In this document: piece after piece, positions 1 through 8,480 of the stretch
How the letters are laid out: every line of letters begins with the position of its first letter
Position numbering within the stretch: the stretch's first letter is position 1
Assembly (NCBI RefSeq): GCF_034321785.1
Contig: NZ_JAXLPB010000003.1
Coordinates: 482,173-546,172 of the forward strand
Direction: 5' to 3'
Source: Fulvimarina uroteuthidis
GTDB taxonomy: Bacteria; Pseudomonadota; Alphaproteobacteria; Rhizobiales; Rhizobiaceae
Length of the DNA stretch: 64,000 nt
Made by a program: the position numbers and the translations under genes
The notes under the pieces: model-generated
Database searches by the model: none
Told to the model about the DNA's origin: nothing
The model's input: the letters and a program-made list of their open reading frames with translations, nothing else

Positions 1-134
1 TCTTGCGTTTTTGTGCGGTGCAGCATAGATTGGCGCGCGGGCCGGAGATCTGGATAGACCCGGGCTCGTCCCAGTGTTTCAGGCACGCGCCGGAAGGCTC
101 ATCCTGGCCCGACAGACCATGAGAGGACGTTCAG

Positions 135-548
135 ATGATCAATATGTATGACGACGCCACCAAAATGACCAAGGACATGATGGACAGCTCGCTGAAGTCC
201 ATCGCGATCATGAGCAAGGGGTTTCAGCAGCTTGCCGCCGAGACGCAGGACTATACCAAGCGCGCATACGAGCATCAGGCCTCTTACTTCGAAAACCTGA
301 TGCAGGCCAAGTCGCTCGACAAGTCGATGGAAATCCAGAGCGAATTTGCCAAGTCCGCCTACCAGGAATGGGTCGCGCAGGCGACGAAGCTTGGCGAGAT
401 CTACGCCGACACCGCGAAGGAAGCCTACAAGCCCCTCGAGGCCTCGGCATCGACCGTCGCGGAAAAAAGCAGGAACGTGGCCGAGAAGAGCGTGACCGTG
501 GCCGAGACGGCGGCCGAGAAGGCGACCGCTCCGAAGACAGCCAACTGA
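135..548 (+). CDS. Phasin family protein
   Basis: A 137-residue, mainly helical, Lys/Glu/Ala-rich protein with no signal peptide or membrane segment. The body (about residues 15-100) has the phasin pattern of amphipathic helix with regular aromatic and Met positions (MSKGFQQLAAETQDYTKRA). An Ala/Glu/Lys/Val repeat tail (VAEKS, VAETAAEKA) resembles the heptad tails of granule-binding phasins. Phasins coat polyhydroxyalkanoate granules in the cytoplasm and control their number and size. GAGAGGACG lies just upstream of the ATG. The gene stands alone and is followed by a strong terminator. Family assignment is confident; granule binding is inferred. Confidence 0.88.
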   Translation: MINMYDDATKMTKDMMDSSLKSIAIMSKGFQQLAAETQDYTKRAYEHQASYFENLMQAKSLDKSMEIQSEFAKSAYQEWVAQATKLGEIYADTAKEAYKPLEASASTVAEKSRNVAEKSVTVAETAAEKATAPKTAN

Positions 549-593
549 GCCATTCAGGCGCGCCTTGCCGGCGCGACGCATGGCATTGCCCGA

Positions 594-621
594 CCCTCGG
601 CGTCACCGCCGGGGGTTTTTT
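594..621 (+). terminator. Rho-independent terminator after the phasin gene
   Basis: A 9-bp stem (CCCTCGGCG / CGCCGGGGG with one G-T pair), a 4-nt loop (TCAC) and a run of six T. It lies 46 nt after the phasin stop codon. Confidence 0.85.
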
Positions 622-725
622 GTTGGACCGTGCGCCGAGCGGTCCAGGGGTGGAACGGTGCGGGGGCTTCCCCCCGCCATTCCCTCGGCCGGGACGACAC
701 GACGAACCGGCGCCGCGCCGACGCG

Positions 726-758
726 AAAAGGCGCGCCCATCGCTGGACGCGCCTTTTT
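726..758. terminator. Bidirectional terminator downstream of aceA
   Basis: The arms AAAAGGCGCG and CGCGCCTTTT flank a 12-nt loop, with T runs on both strands. It sits between the phasin gene (+) and the end of aceA (-). It best fits the aceA transcript and acts as a back-up for the plus strand. Confidence 0.8.
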
Positions 759-813
759 CCTGGGAGAACCCCGTCGGCCGCCGGCTGGAGGTCCGGCGGC
801 CATGCTGTGCCGG

Positions 814-2415
814 TTATTCGGCGGCGGCGAACTGGTTCATGGTGTTGTCCTCGCCGCTGGCCTTGAGAGCCGCGTCGCCTGCGAAATATTCCTTGTGGTC
901 GTCGCCAAGATCGGAACCGGCCATGTTCTGGTGCTTGACGCAGGCGATGCCCTGGCGGATCTCCTCGCGCTGGACGGTCTTGACGTAACCGAGCATCGCT
1001 TCGTCGCCGAAATAGCGCTTGGACAGATTGTCGGTCGACAGGGCCGTGGTGTGGTAGGTCGGCAGCGTGATGAGATGGTGGAAGATGCCGGCCTCGCGCG
1101 CCGCATCCGCCTGGAAGCTCTGGATCTGGCGATCGGCCTCGATGCCGAGTTCGGTCTCGTCGTACTGGCTCGCCATCAGCTTGCTCTCATCGTAGGCGGA
1201 CAGGTCTCTGCCCTCGTTCTGCCACGTCTCGTAGACGTGCTGGCGGAACTTCAGCGTCCAGTTGAAGGACGGCGAATTGTTGTAGACGAGCTTGGCGTTC
1301 GGCATCACCTCGCGGATGCGGCGGACCATGCCGCCGATCTGCGCCACATGCGGCTTCTCGGTCTCGATCCAGAGCAGGTCGGCGCCGTTCTGCAGCGAGG
1401 TGATGCCGTCGAGGACGCAGCGGTCTTCGCCGGTGCCGGCCCGGAACTGGTAGAGGTTGGAGGGCAGGCGCTTGGGACGCATCAGCTTGCCGTTCTGCTT
1501 GATGACGACGTCCGAGCTCTTCAGGTCCTCGAGCGAGACCTCCTCGCAATCGAGGAAGGAGTTGTACTGGTCGCCCAGGTCGCCCTCCTCGCTCGAATAG
1601 GCGATCTCCTTGGTGAGGCCGGCCCCGAGGCTGTCGGTGCGCGCAACGACGATCCCGTCGTCCACGCCCATTTCGAGGAAGGCGTAGCGGAGCGCGCGGA
1701 TCTTATGGATGAACGCCTCGTGCGGGACCGTGACCTTGCCGTCCTGGTGGCCGCACTGCTTTTCGTCGGAGACCTGGTTCTCGATCTGCAGCGCGCAGGC
1801 GCCGGCCTCGATCATCTTCTTGGCGAGCAGATAGGTGGCCTCGGCATTGCCGAAGCCGGCATCGATGTCGGCGATGATCGGCACGACATGGGTCTCGTGA
1901 TTGTCGATATCGTTCTGAATCTTCCGGGCCTTGACGTCGTCACCGGCTTCGCGGGCCTTGTCGAGTTCGCGGAACAGCATGCCGAGTTCGCGCGCATCGG
2001 CCTGACGGAGGAAGGTATAGAGCTCCTCGATGAGCGCGGGAACCGTCGTCTTCTCGTGCATGGACTGATCGGGCAGCGGGCCGAACTCGGAGCGCAGCGC
2101 GGCGACCATCCAGCCGGAGAGGTAGAGGTATTTCCGCTTGGTCGTGCCGAAATGCTTCTTGATGGAGATCATCTTCTGCTGGCCGACGAAGCCGTGCCAG
2201 CAACCGAGCGACTGGGTGTACTTGGACGAATCGGCGTCGTAGGCCGCCATGTCCTCGCGCATGATCGTGGCGGTGTACTTGGCGATGTCGAGGCCGGTCT
2301 TGAACCTGTTCTGGGCGCGCATGCGTGCGACGGCCTCGGGCTCGATGTCGCCCCAGGAGTCGAATTTCTTCTTCAGGTCGATGATATGCTGAATGTCGGT
2401 CTGATAAGAGCTCAT
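814..2415 (-). CDS. aceA: Isocitrate lyase
   Basis: A 533-residue enzyme of the glyoxylate shunt that cleaves isocitrate into glyoxylate and succinate in the cytoplasm. The length matches the long (about 530 aa) proteobacterial class rather than the 434-residue E. coli form. The active-site loop reads KQCGHQ, with the catalytic Cys; the Mg2+-binding Asp region is ADIDAGFGNAEA; the downstream NNSPSFNW motif is present. An open frame extends 35 codons upstream, but the ATG at 2415 starts the conserved protein and has GAAGGG in front of it. The gene is monocistronic, with its own terminator and a 400-bp upstream region. It gives growth on acetate and C2 compounds and supports turnover of PHA-derived acetyl-CoA, which fits the neighbouring phasin. 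Confidence 0.96.
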   Translation of the reverse strand: MSSYQTDIQHIIDLKKKFDSWGDIEPEAVARMRAQNRFKTGLDIAKYTATIMREDMAAYDADSSKYTQSLGCWHGFVGQQKMISIKKHFGTTKRKYLYLSGWMVAALRSEFGPLPDQSMHEKTTVPALIEELYTFLRQADARELGMLFRELDKAREAGDDVKARKIQNDIDNHETHVVPIIADIDAGFGNAEATYLLAKKMIEAGACALQIENQVSDEKQCGHQDGKVTVPHEAFIHKIRALRYAFLEMGVDDGIVVARTDSLGAGLTKEIAYSSEEGDLGDQYNSFLDCEEVSLEDLKSSDVVIKQNGKLMRPKRLPSNLYQFRAGTGEDRCVLDGITSLQNGADLLWIETEKPHVAQIGGMVRRIREVMPNAKLVYNNSPSFNWTLKFRQHVYETWQNEGRDLSAYDESKLMASQYDETELGIEADRQIQSFQADAAREAGIFHHLITLPTYHTTALSTDNLSKRYFGDEAMLGYVKTVQREEIRQGIACVKHQNMAGSDLGDDHKEYFAGDAALKASGEDNTMNQFAAAE

Positions 2416-2444
2416 GGGGGCACCCTTCAAAGTCGTAGATCGCG

Positions 2445-2636
2445 TTGTAAATTCTTTGACGCTTCCGAACGGACCAGAACGCGCCGATGTCGGCCCGTCG
2501 TGACGGAAGAACCGTTGCATCCGTCAATATTCCCCGCCCGACATGGTGTCCAGTGACAAGTATCGTGATCGCGAAGATTTCGGCTCGGCTAGTGTAAATC
2601 CCCACAAGCAGGGGCCGCATCTTGTAAAAGATTGAC
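2445..2636. promoter_or_regulatory. aceA upstream region with repeated TTGTAAA motif
   Basis: The 403 bases between aceA (-) and nth (+) hold no convincing gene. Two similar stretches occur: TTGTAAATTCTTTGAC at 2445-2460 and TTGTAAAAGATTGAC at 2622-2636. The second lies within a short inverted repeat, TCTTGT (2620-2625) / ACAAGA (2635-2640). This could be a binding site for an acetate or glyoxylate-shunt regulator. No regulator gene lies next to it. Confidence 0.35.
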
Positions 2637-2818
2637 AAGACCGGCTGGTCGGGACCGTGACCGGAGCGCAGGAGGGCCGTGTCTCGGGCGCTGGCGCGTG
2701 CCGGCGGGCCATGAAGCCTTGCGGCTGCGCCTACCTGCGACGACCGCGACCTCGCAAGCCCTCGGCTTGCGCGCTAGCTTGCTCGGCAAACGGAGCATGA
2801 GGACGATGCGGATCATCG

Positions 2819-3487
2819 ATGACCGGCGGTAACCTTCTGAACGAGGACGATGTCGAGGCGGTTTTCCGCCACCTGTCGCAGGCGATGCCGGGCCGTACGG
2901 CGACGGCGAAGGGGCCGAAGGACCAGCCCGATCCGTTTCGCTCGGTGGTTTCCTGCGTTCTGTCGGCCCAAAGCCGAGACGCGAACACGCAGCTTGCGAC
3001 CGACCGGCTGTTCGCGCTGGCGACGACGCCGGACGCGATCCTCGCGCTCGACGACGCGGCGATCGCGGCGGCGATCAAGCCGTGCGGCCTTTACAACATG
3101 AAGACCCGATCGCTGAGGAAACTTTGCACGGCGCTGATCGAGCGGCACGACCGCACGGTGCCGCGGACCCGCGACGGCCTGATGAGCCTGCCGGGCGTCG
3201 GGCGCAAATGTGCCGACATCGTCATGAGCTTCGTCTTCGACGAGGACGTGATCGCGGTCGACACGCATGTTCATCGCGTGTCGAACCGGATCGGCCTGAC
3301 CGATGCGACATCCGCCGACCGGACGGCCAGGCAACTCGAAGAACGCGCGCCGGAGTGGGCGCTGCGGGACGGCCATTTCTGGCTCATCCAGTTCGGTAAG
3401 GCGGTCTGCGTGTCGCGAAGGCCGAAATGCGAGACCTGCCCGGTCAATCACCTCTGCCTGTCTTTTTCCGCGCTCGCACGCGTTTGA
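2819..3487 (+). CDS. nth: Endonuclease III
   Basis: A 222-residue DNA glycosylase/AP lyase that removes oxidised pyrimidines in base excision repair. The helix-hairpin-helix LPGVGRKCADIV carries the catalytic Lys (GRK), followed by the catalytic Asp in AVDTHVHRVSNRIGL. The C-terminal [4Fe-4S] cluster pattern C-x6-C-x2-C-x5-C is intact (CVSRRPKCETCPVNHLC). Length and domain order are standard. The ATG at 2819 lies within GATCATCGATG with only a weak ribosome binding site, but no better start is in frame. The gene is single and converges with the NUDIX gene. Confidence 0.96.
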   Translation: MTGGNLLNEDDVEAVFRHLSQAMPGRTATAKGPKDQPDPFRSVVSCVLSAQSRDANTQLATDRLFALATTPDAILALDDAAIAAAIKPCGLYNMKTRSLRKLCTALIERHDRTVPRTRDGLMSLPGVGRKCADIVMSFVFDEDVIAVDTHVHRVSNRIGLTDATSADRTARQLEERAPEWALRDGHFWLIQFGKAVCVSRRPKCETCPVNHLCLSFSALARV

Positions 3488-3512
3488 AACGCCGCGTCCT
3501 GGCCGGCGCGTA

Positions 3513-4166
3513 TCAGTCTTCCGTCAGCGTGCCGACGAGCGCCTGCGCGCGCGCGCGGCCCTTTCGCGCGAACCAGTGCGTGCAGCAGAGGAGGAAACCG
3601 TTTTCGACGCGCGCTTCGTCGACCGCGCGAACGAGTTCCTCCACCGGTGCGAGGATCGGGCGAATATGTTCGTCCTCGTCCGGCTTGCCTGCGTTGGTCT
3701 TAAGGTCGGAGGCGTCGACGATCGCCAGGAAGATGTTGGCATGCTCCGTGGTCAATCCCGGCGTGGAGACGTAGGAGAAGCAATGTTCGATCGCCAGCGC
3801 CTCGAGCCCCGTCTCCTCGCGAAGCTCGCGGATCGCCGCGGCCTCGATCGTTTCCCCCTCGTCGACGAGGCCCGCCGGCAGTTCGATCGGAGCCGCCCTG
3901 TCGATGGCGAGCGCCGATCCGATGCGGAACTGGCGGATGACGACGATGGAATCGCTTTTCGGATCGTAGGGAATGATGATCGCCACGTCGCCCGTGTCGA
4001 GGACGTCGCGGGTGACGCTGACGCTGCGCGTATTGTCGTCGATATGGGCGTGATCGACGACGAAGCGGGCGAGCGGCCAGAAGGCGTCCGCGATCAACTC
4101 GCGGTGCCTGATGGTGTAGTCGAGCGTCTGGTCGGACAGCTGGTCGCGAAAGGTCGGCCGGTTCAT
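3513..4166 (-). CDS. NUDIX hydrolase (ADP-ribose pyrophosphatase type)
   Basis: A 217-residue soluble protein. The NUDIX box (GX5EX7REUXEEXGU) is complete, starting at GLVDEGETIEAAAIRELREE, with the preceding IELPAG typical of ADP-sugar pyrophosphatases (NudF/ADPRase type). It should hydrolyse an NDP-linked metabolite such as ADP-ribose; the exact substrate is unknown. Its ATG overlaps the stop codon of the upstream ABC ATPase by 4 bp (ATGA), so it is translationally coupled as the last gene of the peptide-transporter operon. The functional link to the transporter is not evident. Confidence 0.9.
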   Translation of the reverse strand: MNRPTFRDQLSDQTLDYTIRHRELIADAFWPLARFVVDHAHIDDNTRSVSVTRDVLDTGDVAIIIPYDPKSDSIVVIRQFRIGSALAIDRAAPIELPAGLVDEGETIEAAAIRELREETGLEALAIEHCFSYVSTPGLTTEHANIFLAIVDASDLKTNAGKPDEDEHIRPILAPVEELVRAVDEARVENGFLLCCTHWFARKGRARAQALVGTLTED

Positions 4167-5812
4167 TCCGATACCGCTCCCATGCCGGTCGCTTCGATAT
4201 CGAAGGCCGCGGCCATCAGGGCCTTGGTGTAGTCGGTCTTCGGCGCGTCGAAGATTTCGTCCGCCGTACCGCGTTCGACGACTTTTCCGTTCCGCATGAC
4301 AATGACCTCGTTGGCGAGCGCACGCACGACCTTCAGGTCGTGGCTGATGAAGAGAAAAGCGAGATCGTATTTCTTCTGCAGATCGCGCAGCAGATCGACG
4401 ACCTGGGCCTGGACGCTCATATCGAGCGCGCTGGTCGGTTCGTCCAGCATGACGAAGCGGGGATTGAGAACCATGGCGCGGGCGATCGCGATGCGCTGGC
4501 GCTGGCCGCCGGAGAACTCGTGCGGAAAGCGAAACCGCGTCGCCGGATCGAGCCCGGTCTCGGTCAGCGCCTGGACCACGCGCGCGTCGCGCTCGTCGCG
4601 CGAAAGGTTCGGCGCATGGATCCTGAGGCCTTCGGATATGATGTCGGCCACCGGCATGCGGGGCGACAACGAGCCGAACGGATCTTGGAATACGATCTGA
4701 ATCTTCTCGCGCAAGGGCTTCATATCCCTCGTGGATTTTCCGTCGATGCGCTCGCCGTCGAATGTGATCTCGCCTCGCGAGGAGATCATTCGCGTCAGGG
4801 CGAGACCGAGCGTCGTCTTGCCGGATCCCGATTCGCCGACGACGCCGACCGTCTGGCCGGCGCGCACGGTGATATCGATGCCGTCGACCGCTTTGACGTG
4901 ATCGGTCGTCCTGCGGAAAAAGCCGGTCTTGATCGGAAACCAGACCTTGACGTCCTTGCCTTCCATCACCTTGGCGGCGTTGAGATTGGCGACCGGCGGC
5001 CGGCCCTTGGGCTCTGCGGCGAGGAGATGGCGGGTATAGGCGTGCTGCGGATCGTCGAAGATCCGCTGCGTCGGGCCTTCCTCGACGATTTCGCCCTTTG
5101 TCATGACGCACACCCGATCGGCGATCTTGCGAACGATGCCGAGATCATGGGTGATGAACAGCATCGCCATGCCGTTCTCGCGCTGGAGCTTGGCCAGAAG
5201 CTCCAGGATCTGCGCCTGAACCGTGACGTCGAGCGCCGTCGTCGGCTCGTCGGCGATGAGCAGATCGGGCTCGTTGGCCAGCGCCATGGCGATCATGACG
5301 CGCTGGCGCTGGCCGCCGGACAATTGATGCGGATAGGCGCCGAGCCGCTTTTCGGGTTCGCGGATGCCGACCTGATGCAGGAGTTCCAGCGTGCGCTTGC
5401 GGGCCTCCTCGTCGCGCATGCCGCGATGCACCTTCAGCACCTCGTTCACCTGCCGGTCGATCGTATGGAGTGGGTTCAGCGAACTCATCGGCTCCTGAAA
5501 GATCACCGAGATCCGGTTGCCGCGCGTCTTGCGCAGGGTCTCGTCCGAGGCGGTGAGGAGGTTCTGGCCGTCGAAATGGATCGCCCCGCCCGGATGGCTG
5601 GCCGCGGGGTAGGGCAGGAGCTTCAGGATCGACATCGCCGACACCGACTTGCCCGATCCCGATTCGCCGACAAGCGCGAGCGTCTCGCCCGGCGCGATCG
5701 TGAAGGAGATGCCGCGCACGGCGAGCTGTGTCGCCCCGCCTTGGGTGAACGCGACCTGAAGCGCCTCGACGGAGAGGATCGGTCTGTCGTGATGTGCCCT
5801 GGTCTGGCTCAA
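4163..5812 (-). CDS. Peptide ABC transporter, fused double ATPase (YejF-like)
   Basis: About 549 residues with two complete ABC ATPase domains in one chain, like YejF. The first has Walker A GESGSGKS, signature LSGGQRQR and Walker B LLIADEP. The second has GESGSGKT, FSGGQRQR and FVMLDEP. Each is followed by the oligopeptide-type C-terminal segment. The longest frame opens at 5917, but that overlaps the CDF gene by 77 bp. A TTG at 5812 preceded by GAGGA avoids the overlap and is preferred. It powers the YejB/YejE permeases encoded upstream, separated from them by the CDF gene. The start is uncertain; the function is confident. Confidence 0.92.
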   Translation of the reverse strand: MSQTRAHHDRPILSVEALQVAFTQGGATQLAVRGISFTIAPGETLALVGESGSGKSVSAMSILKLLPYPAASHPGGAIHFDGQNLLTASDETLRKTRGNRISVIFQEPMSSLNPLHTIDRQVNEVLKVHRGMRDEEARKRTLELLHQVGIREPEKRLGAYPHQLSGGQRQRVMIAMALANEPDLLIADEPTTALDVTVQAQILELLAKLQRENGMAMLFITHDLGIVRKIADRVCVMTKGEIVEEGPTQRIFDDPQHAYTRHLLAAEPKGRPPVANLNAAKVMEGKDVKVWFPIKTGFFRRTTDHVKAVDGIDITVRAGQTVGVVGESGSGKTTLGLALTRMISSRGEITFDGERIDGKSTRDMKPLREKIQIVFQDPFGSLSPRMPVADIISEGLRIHAPNLSRDERDARVVQALTETGLDPATRFRFPHEFSGGQRQRIAIARAMVLNPRFVMLDEPTSALDMSVQAQVVDLLRDLQKKYDLAFLFISHDLKVVRALANEVIVMRNGKVVERGTADEIFDAPKTDYTKALMAAAFDIEATGMGAVSE

Positions 5813-5840
5813 ACTCTTGTCCTCGAATTCGGTCTGTGGC

Positions 5841-6827
5841 TCAGCGATGATCGGGCTGGCCGGGATGGGCGTGATGATCGTCGGCGCAGCGTTCCCGCTC
5901 GATCTCGACGGTCGCATGGGCGATCGCGTAGCGGTCCTTCAGTGCGGCCTTGATGGCGCGGATGACCGTGGTGCCGTCGGCCCCGTCGTCGAGGCAGGCG
6001 TGGAGGGTCGCCATCGGCCGCTCCGGCGTGATCGACCAGACATGCACGTGATGGACGTTCGCAAGCCCGTCGACGGACGACACCAGGACCGTGGTCATGT
6101 CCGCGATCTCGATGTTCAGCGGCGCGCCTTCGATGAGAACATGTCCGGCATCCTTTACGAGCCGCCACGCAGACACGAGGATGATGGCCGACACGAGAAC
6201 CGAGAGGATCGGATCGATCGGCGTCCAGCCGGTTGCGATGATGACAAGCGCAGCGGCGATGGCCGCGACCGATCCGAGAAGATCGCCGAGCACGTGCAGC
6301 ACGGCACCGCGAATGTTGAGATTGTCCCGGTCCGCGCCGTGCAGGACGAAGAAGACGACGATATTGACGACAAGACCGCCGGCCGCGACGGCCAGCATGG
6401 TGCCGCCGAGAACCGCGCTCGGCTCAATCAGCCGTTCGATCGCTTCGTAGGTGATGAAGCCTGCGATGAGAAACAGAGCGAGCCCGTTGACGAACGCGAC
6501 GAGGACTTCGAAGCGGTCATAGCCATAGGTGCGCAACCCATCCTTAGGTTTGCGCGACAGGCGGAAGGCGAACCAGCCGAGGCCGAGCGCCGCGAAATCG
6601 GTGAGCATATGCCCGGCATCCGCCAGAAGCGCGAGCGAACCGGACACGAGCCCGCCGACGATTTCGGCCAGCATGAACGCGCCGGTGAGAGCCGCCGCGA
6701 TCGCGATCCGCGTTTCGTTCGCGCCGTGGGCGTGGCCCTTGAAGCCGTGATCGTGGGAATGGCCGGAATGGGCGTGCCCCGGTTCCTCGTGGCCGGTATG
6801 CCCGGTATGACGGCTATGAGCGCTCAT
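5841..6827 (-). CDS. Cation diffusion facilitator (zinc-type, CzcD/ZitB-like)
   Basis: A 328-residue inner-membrane metal/proton antiporter. The His-rich N terminus (HSRHTGHTGHEEPGHAHSGH) is a metal-binding tail. Six membrane spans follow, with the paired HxxxD metal sites HMLTD and HVLGD, and a cytoplasmic C-terminal ferredoxin-like domain containing HVHVWSITPE. These features fit the Zn2+/Cd2+/Co2+ exporters. The ATG at 6827 begins the His-rich tail; a frame to 6926 adds unsupported Arg-rich residues. It lies between the permease gene yejE and the ATPase gene yejF, an odd place within a peptide-transport operon. It may be co-transcribed, or have its own promoter in the 229 bp upstream. Confidence 0.93.
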   Translation of the reverse strand: MSAHSRHTGHTGHEEPGHAHSGHSHDHGFKGHAHGANETRIAIAAALTGAFMLAEIVGGLVSGSLALLADAGHMLTDFAALGLGWFAFRLSRKPKDGLRTYGYDRFEVLVAFVNGLALFLIAGFITYEAIERLIEPSAVLGGTMLAVAAGGLVVNIVVFFVLHGADRDNLNIRGAVLHVLGDLLGSVAAIAAALVIIATGWTPIDPILSVLVSAIILVSAWRLVKDAGHVLIEGAPLNIEIADMTTVLVSSVDGLANVHHVHVWSITPERPMATLHACLDDGADGTTVIRAIKAALKDRYAIAHATVEIERERCADDHHAHPGQPDHR

Positions 6828-7056
6828 CTGGCGCCGCCGCGTGCGTAAAGGCGCGTCGGGTCCGACCCGGACACCATGGGAAGCGATACGCGCGACGAGA
6901 CGATCGTGTCGCAAGCTTCCCCGCAAGCCGCCGCGCCTTGCACCCTGTCCGGCACCCTGCCGCCGGTGCGGTCCCCGGTGGCGCGGTTGCAGGCGCGGAT
7001 CGGCCGGCTGACGGGCCCTGTCCCGATCGGGGGCCGTGTCGCGAGAGGGTGCGGGC

Positions 7057-8292
7057 TCATCCGAAGCTCTTGCGCGGATCGAAGGCGTCGCGCACCGCTT
7101 CGCCGACGAAGACCAGCAAGGATAGCATGAGTGAGATCACGAGAAACCCGGAGAAACCGAGCCAGGGCGCCTGGATATTGTTCTTTCCCTGGGCGAGCAG
7201 TTCCCCCAGAGAGGGCGAACCGGGCGGCAGGCCGAAGCCGAGAAAGTCGAGGGAGGTCAGCGTCGTGATCGAGCCGTTCAGGATAAAGGGCAGGAAGGTC
7301 AGGGTCGCCACCATCGCGTTCGGCAGAAGATGCCGCCACATGATGGTGAGATCGCCGACGCCGAGGGCGCGCGCGGCCGAAACATATTCGAAATTGCGCG
7401 CGCGCAGGAATTCGGCCCGCACCACGCCGACGAAGGCCACCCAGGAGAACAGGAGCATGATGCCAAGAAGGATCCAGAAGCCCGGCGGCAGGATCGCGGC
7501 GATGATCAGCAGGAGATAGAGCACGGGTATCGATGACCAGATCTCGATGAACCGCTGGAAGATCAGGTCGGTCCAGCCGCCGAAATAGCCCTGGATGGCG
7601 CCGGCCGCGACGCCGATGACGGCGGACGCCGCCGTCAGGATCAGCCCGAACAGAACGGAGATGCGGAAGCCGTAGATCAGCCGCGCGACGACGTCGCGGC
7701 CCTGATCGTCGGTGCCGAGCCAGTTCATGTTGCCGAAGGTGCAGTTCTTGTCGGCGACCCCGTCCAGATAGCGCGAGCAGGCCTCCTCGTCGCTGAGCGT
7801 CCATGTCGGCGGGGACGGGGCGGGCGAGGGTATCTCGTTGTTGACGGTCTGGTAGGAATAGCGGATCGCCGGCCAGATCGCCCAGCCATTGGCCTCGATC
7901 TCGTCCTGGACGAAGGGGTCCCGATAATTGGTCACGGGCAGGAAGCCGCCGAACACCTCCTCCGGATAGTCCACGACGACCGGATAGTAGAATTCGTCAT
8001 TGTAGGAGACGAGCAGGGGTTTGTCGTTGGCGATCAGTTCGGCGACGCCGGTCAGAACGAACAGGACGAGGAAGATCCAGAGCGACCAGTAACCGCGCCG
8101 GTTCGCCTTGAAGTTCTGCCACCGGCGCCTGCTGAGGGGCGACAGTGCGGGGCGCTTCACCTGCCGGGAGGCGGGCGCCGACTGCGCGATGCCGGCCGTT
8201 TCCTCGCGCGCGATCGCGGCCGCGCGATCGTCGCTCAGCGTCTCTTGGTGAGACGGGTCGTTTTTCAGGCGGTCCTTGAGAGCGTCATCCAT
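7057..8292 (-). CDS. Peptide ABC transporter permease (YejE-like)
   Basis: A 411-residue inner-membrane permease of the oligopeptide (DppC/OppC/YejE) family. It has a cytoplasmic N-terminal tail, a first span near residue 70, a long periplasmic insertion (about residues 90-185, with YYPVVVDYPEEVFGGFLP) typical of YejE, and then the GTDDQGRDV motif. The binding-protein-dependent transport domain follows, with the EAA-type loop EYVSAARALGVGD. The ATG at 8292 is preceded by AGAGAGG. It is part of the operon SBP-SBP-yejB-yejE-CDF-yejF-nudix. The protein forms a heterodimeric channel with the YejB-like protein. Confidence 0.93.
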   Translation of the reverse strand: MDDALKDRLKNDPSHQETLSDDRAAAIAREETAGIAQSAPASRQVKRPALSPLSRRRWQNFKANRRGYWSLWIFLVLFVLTGVAELIANDKPLLVSYNDEFYYPVVVDYPEEVFGGFLPVTNYRDPFVQDEIEANGWAIWPAIRYSYQTVNNEIPSPAPSPPTWTLSDEEACSRYLDGVADKNCTFGNMNWLGTDDQGRDVVARLIYGFRISVLFGLILTAASAVIGVAAGAIQGYFGGWTDLIFQRFIEIWSSIPVLYLLLIIAAILPPGFWILLGIMLLFSWVAFVGVVRAEFLRARNFEYVSAARALGVGDLTIMWRHLLPNAMVATLTFLPFILNGSITTLTSLDFLGFGLPPGSPSLGELLAQGKNNIQAPWLGFSGFLVISLMLSLLVFVGEAVRDAFDPRKSFG

Positions 8293-8480
8293 GGATCAAC
8301 GACCTCTCTTTGCGAAGGTTTCGATCAGGCGGCGGAGTGCCTGCGGTTCGTTGCCGCTTTGACGCATCGTTCGGGCCTGGGGATGACGAGCCGCAAAGGC
8401 TGGGTGGCAATGAACGCCGCCAGCGTGGCGGCGGACGGCCGAAAGAGTGCAAGGCGCCTCGGGAATAGTGCACGCCATCC

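Noticed and set aside
565..2556. A 663-codon plus-strand open frame
   Set aside because: It is the antisense shadow of isocitrate lyase; G+C-rich codon bias opens the opposite frame. No domain resemblance.
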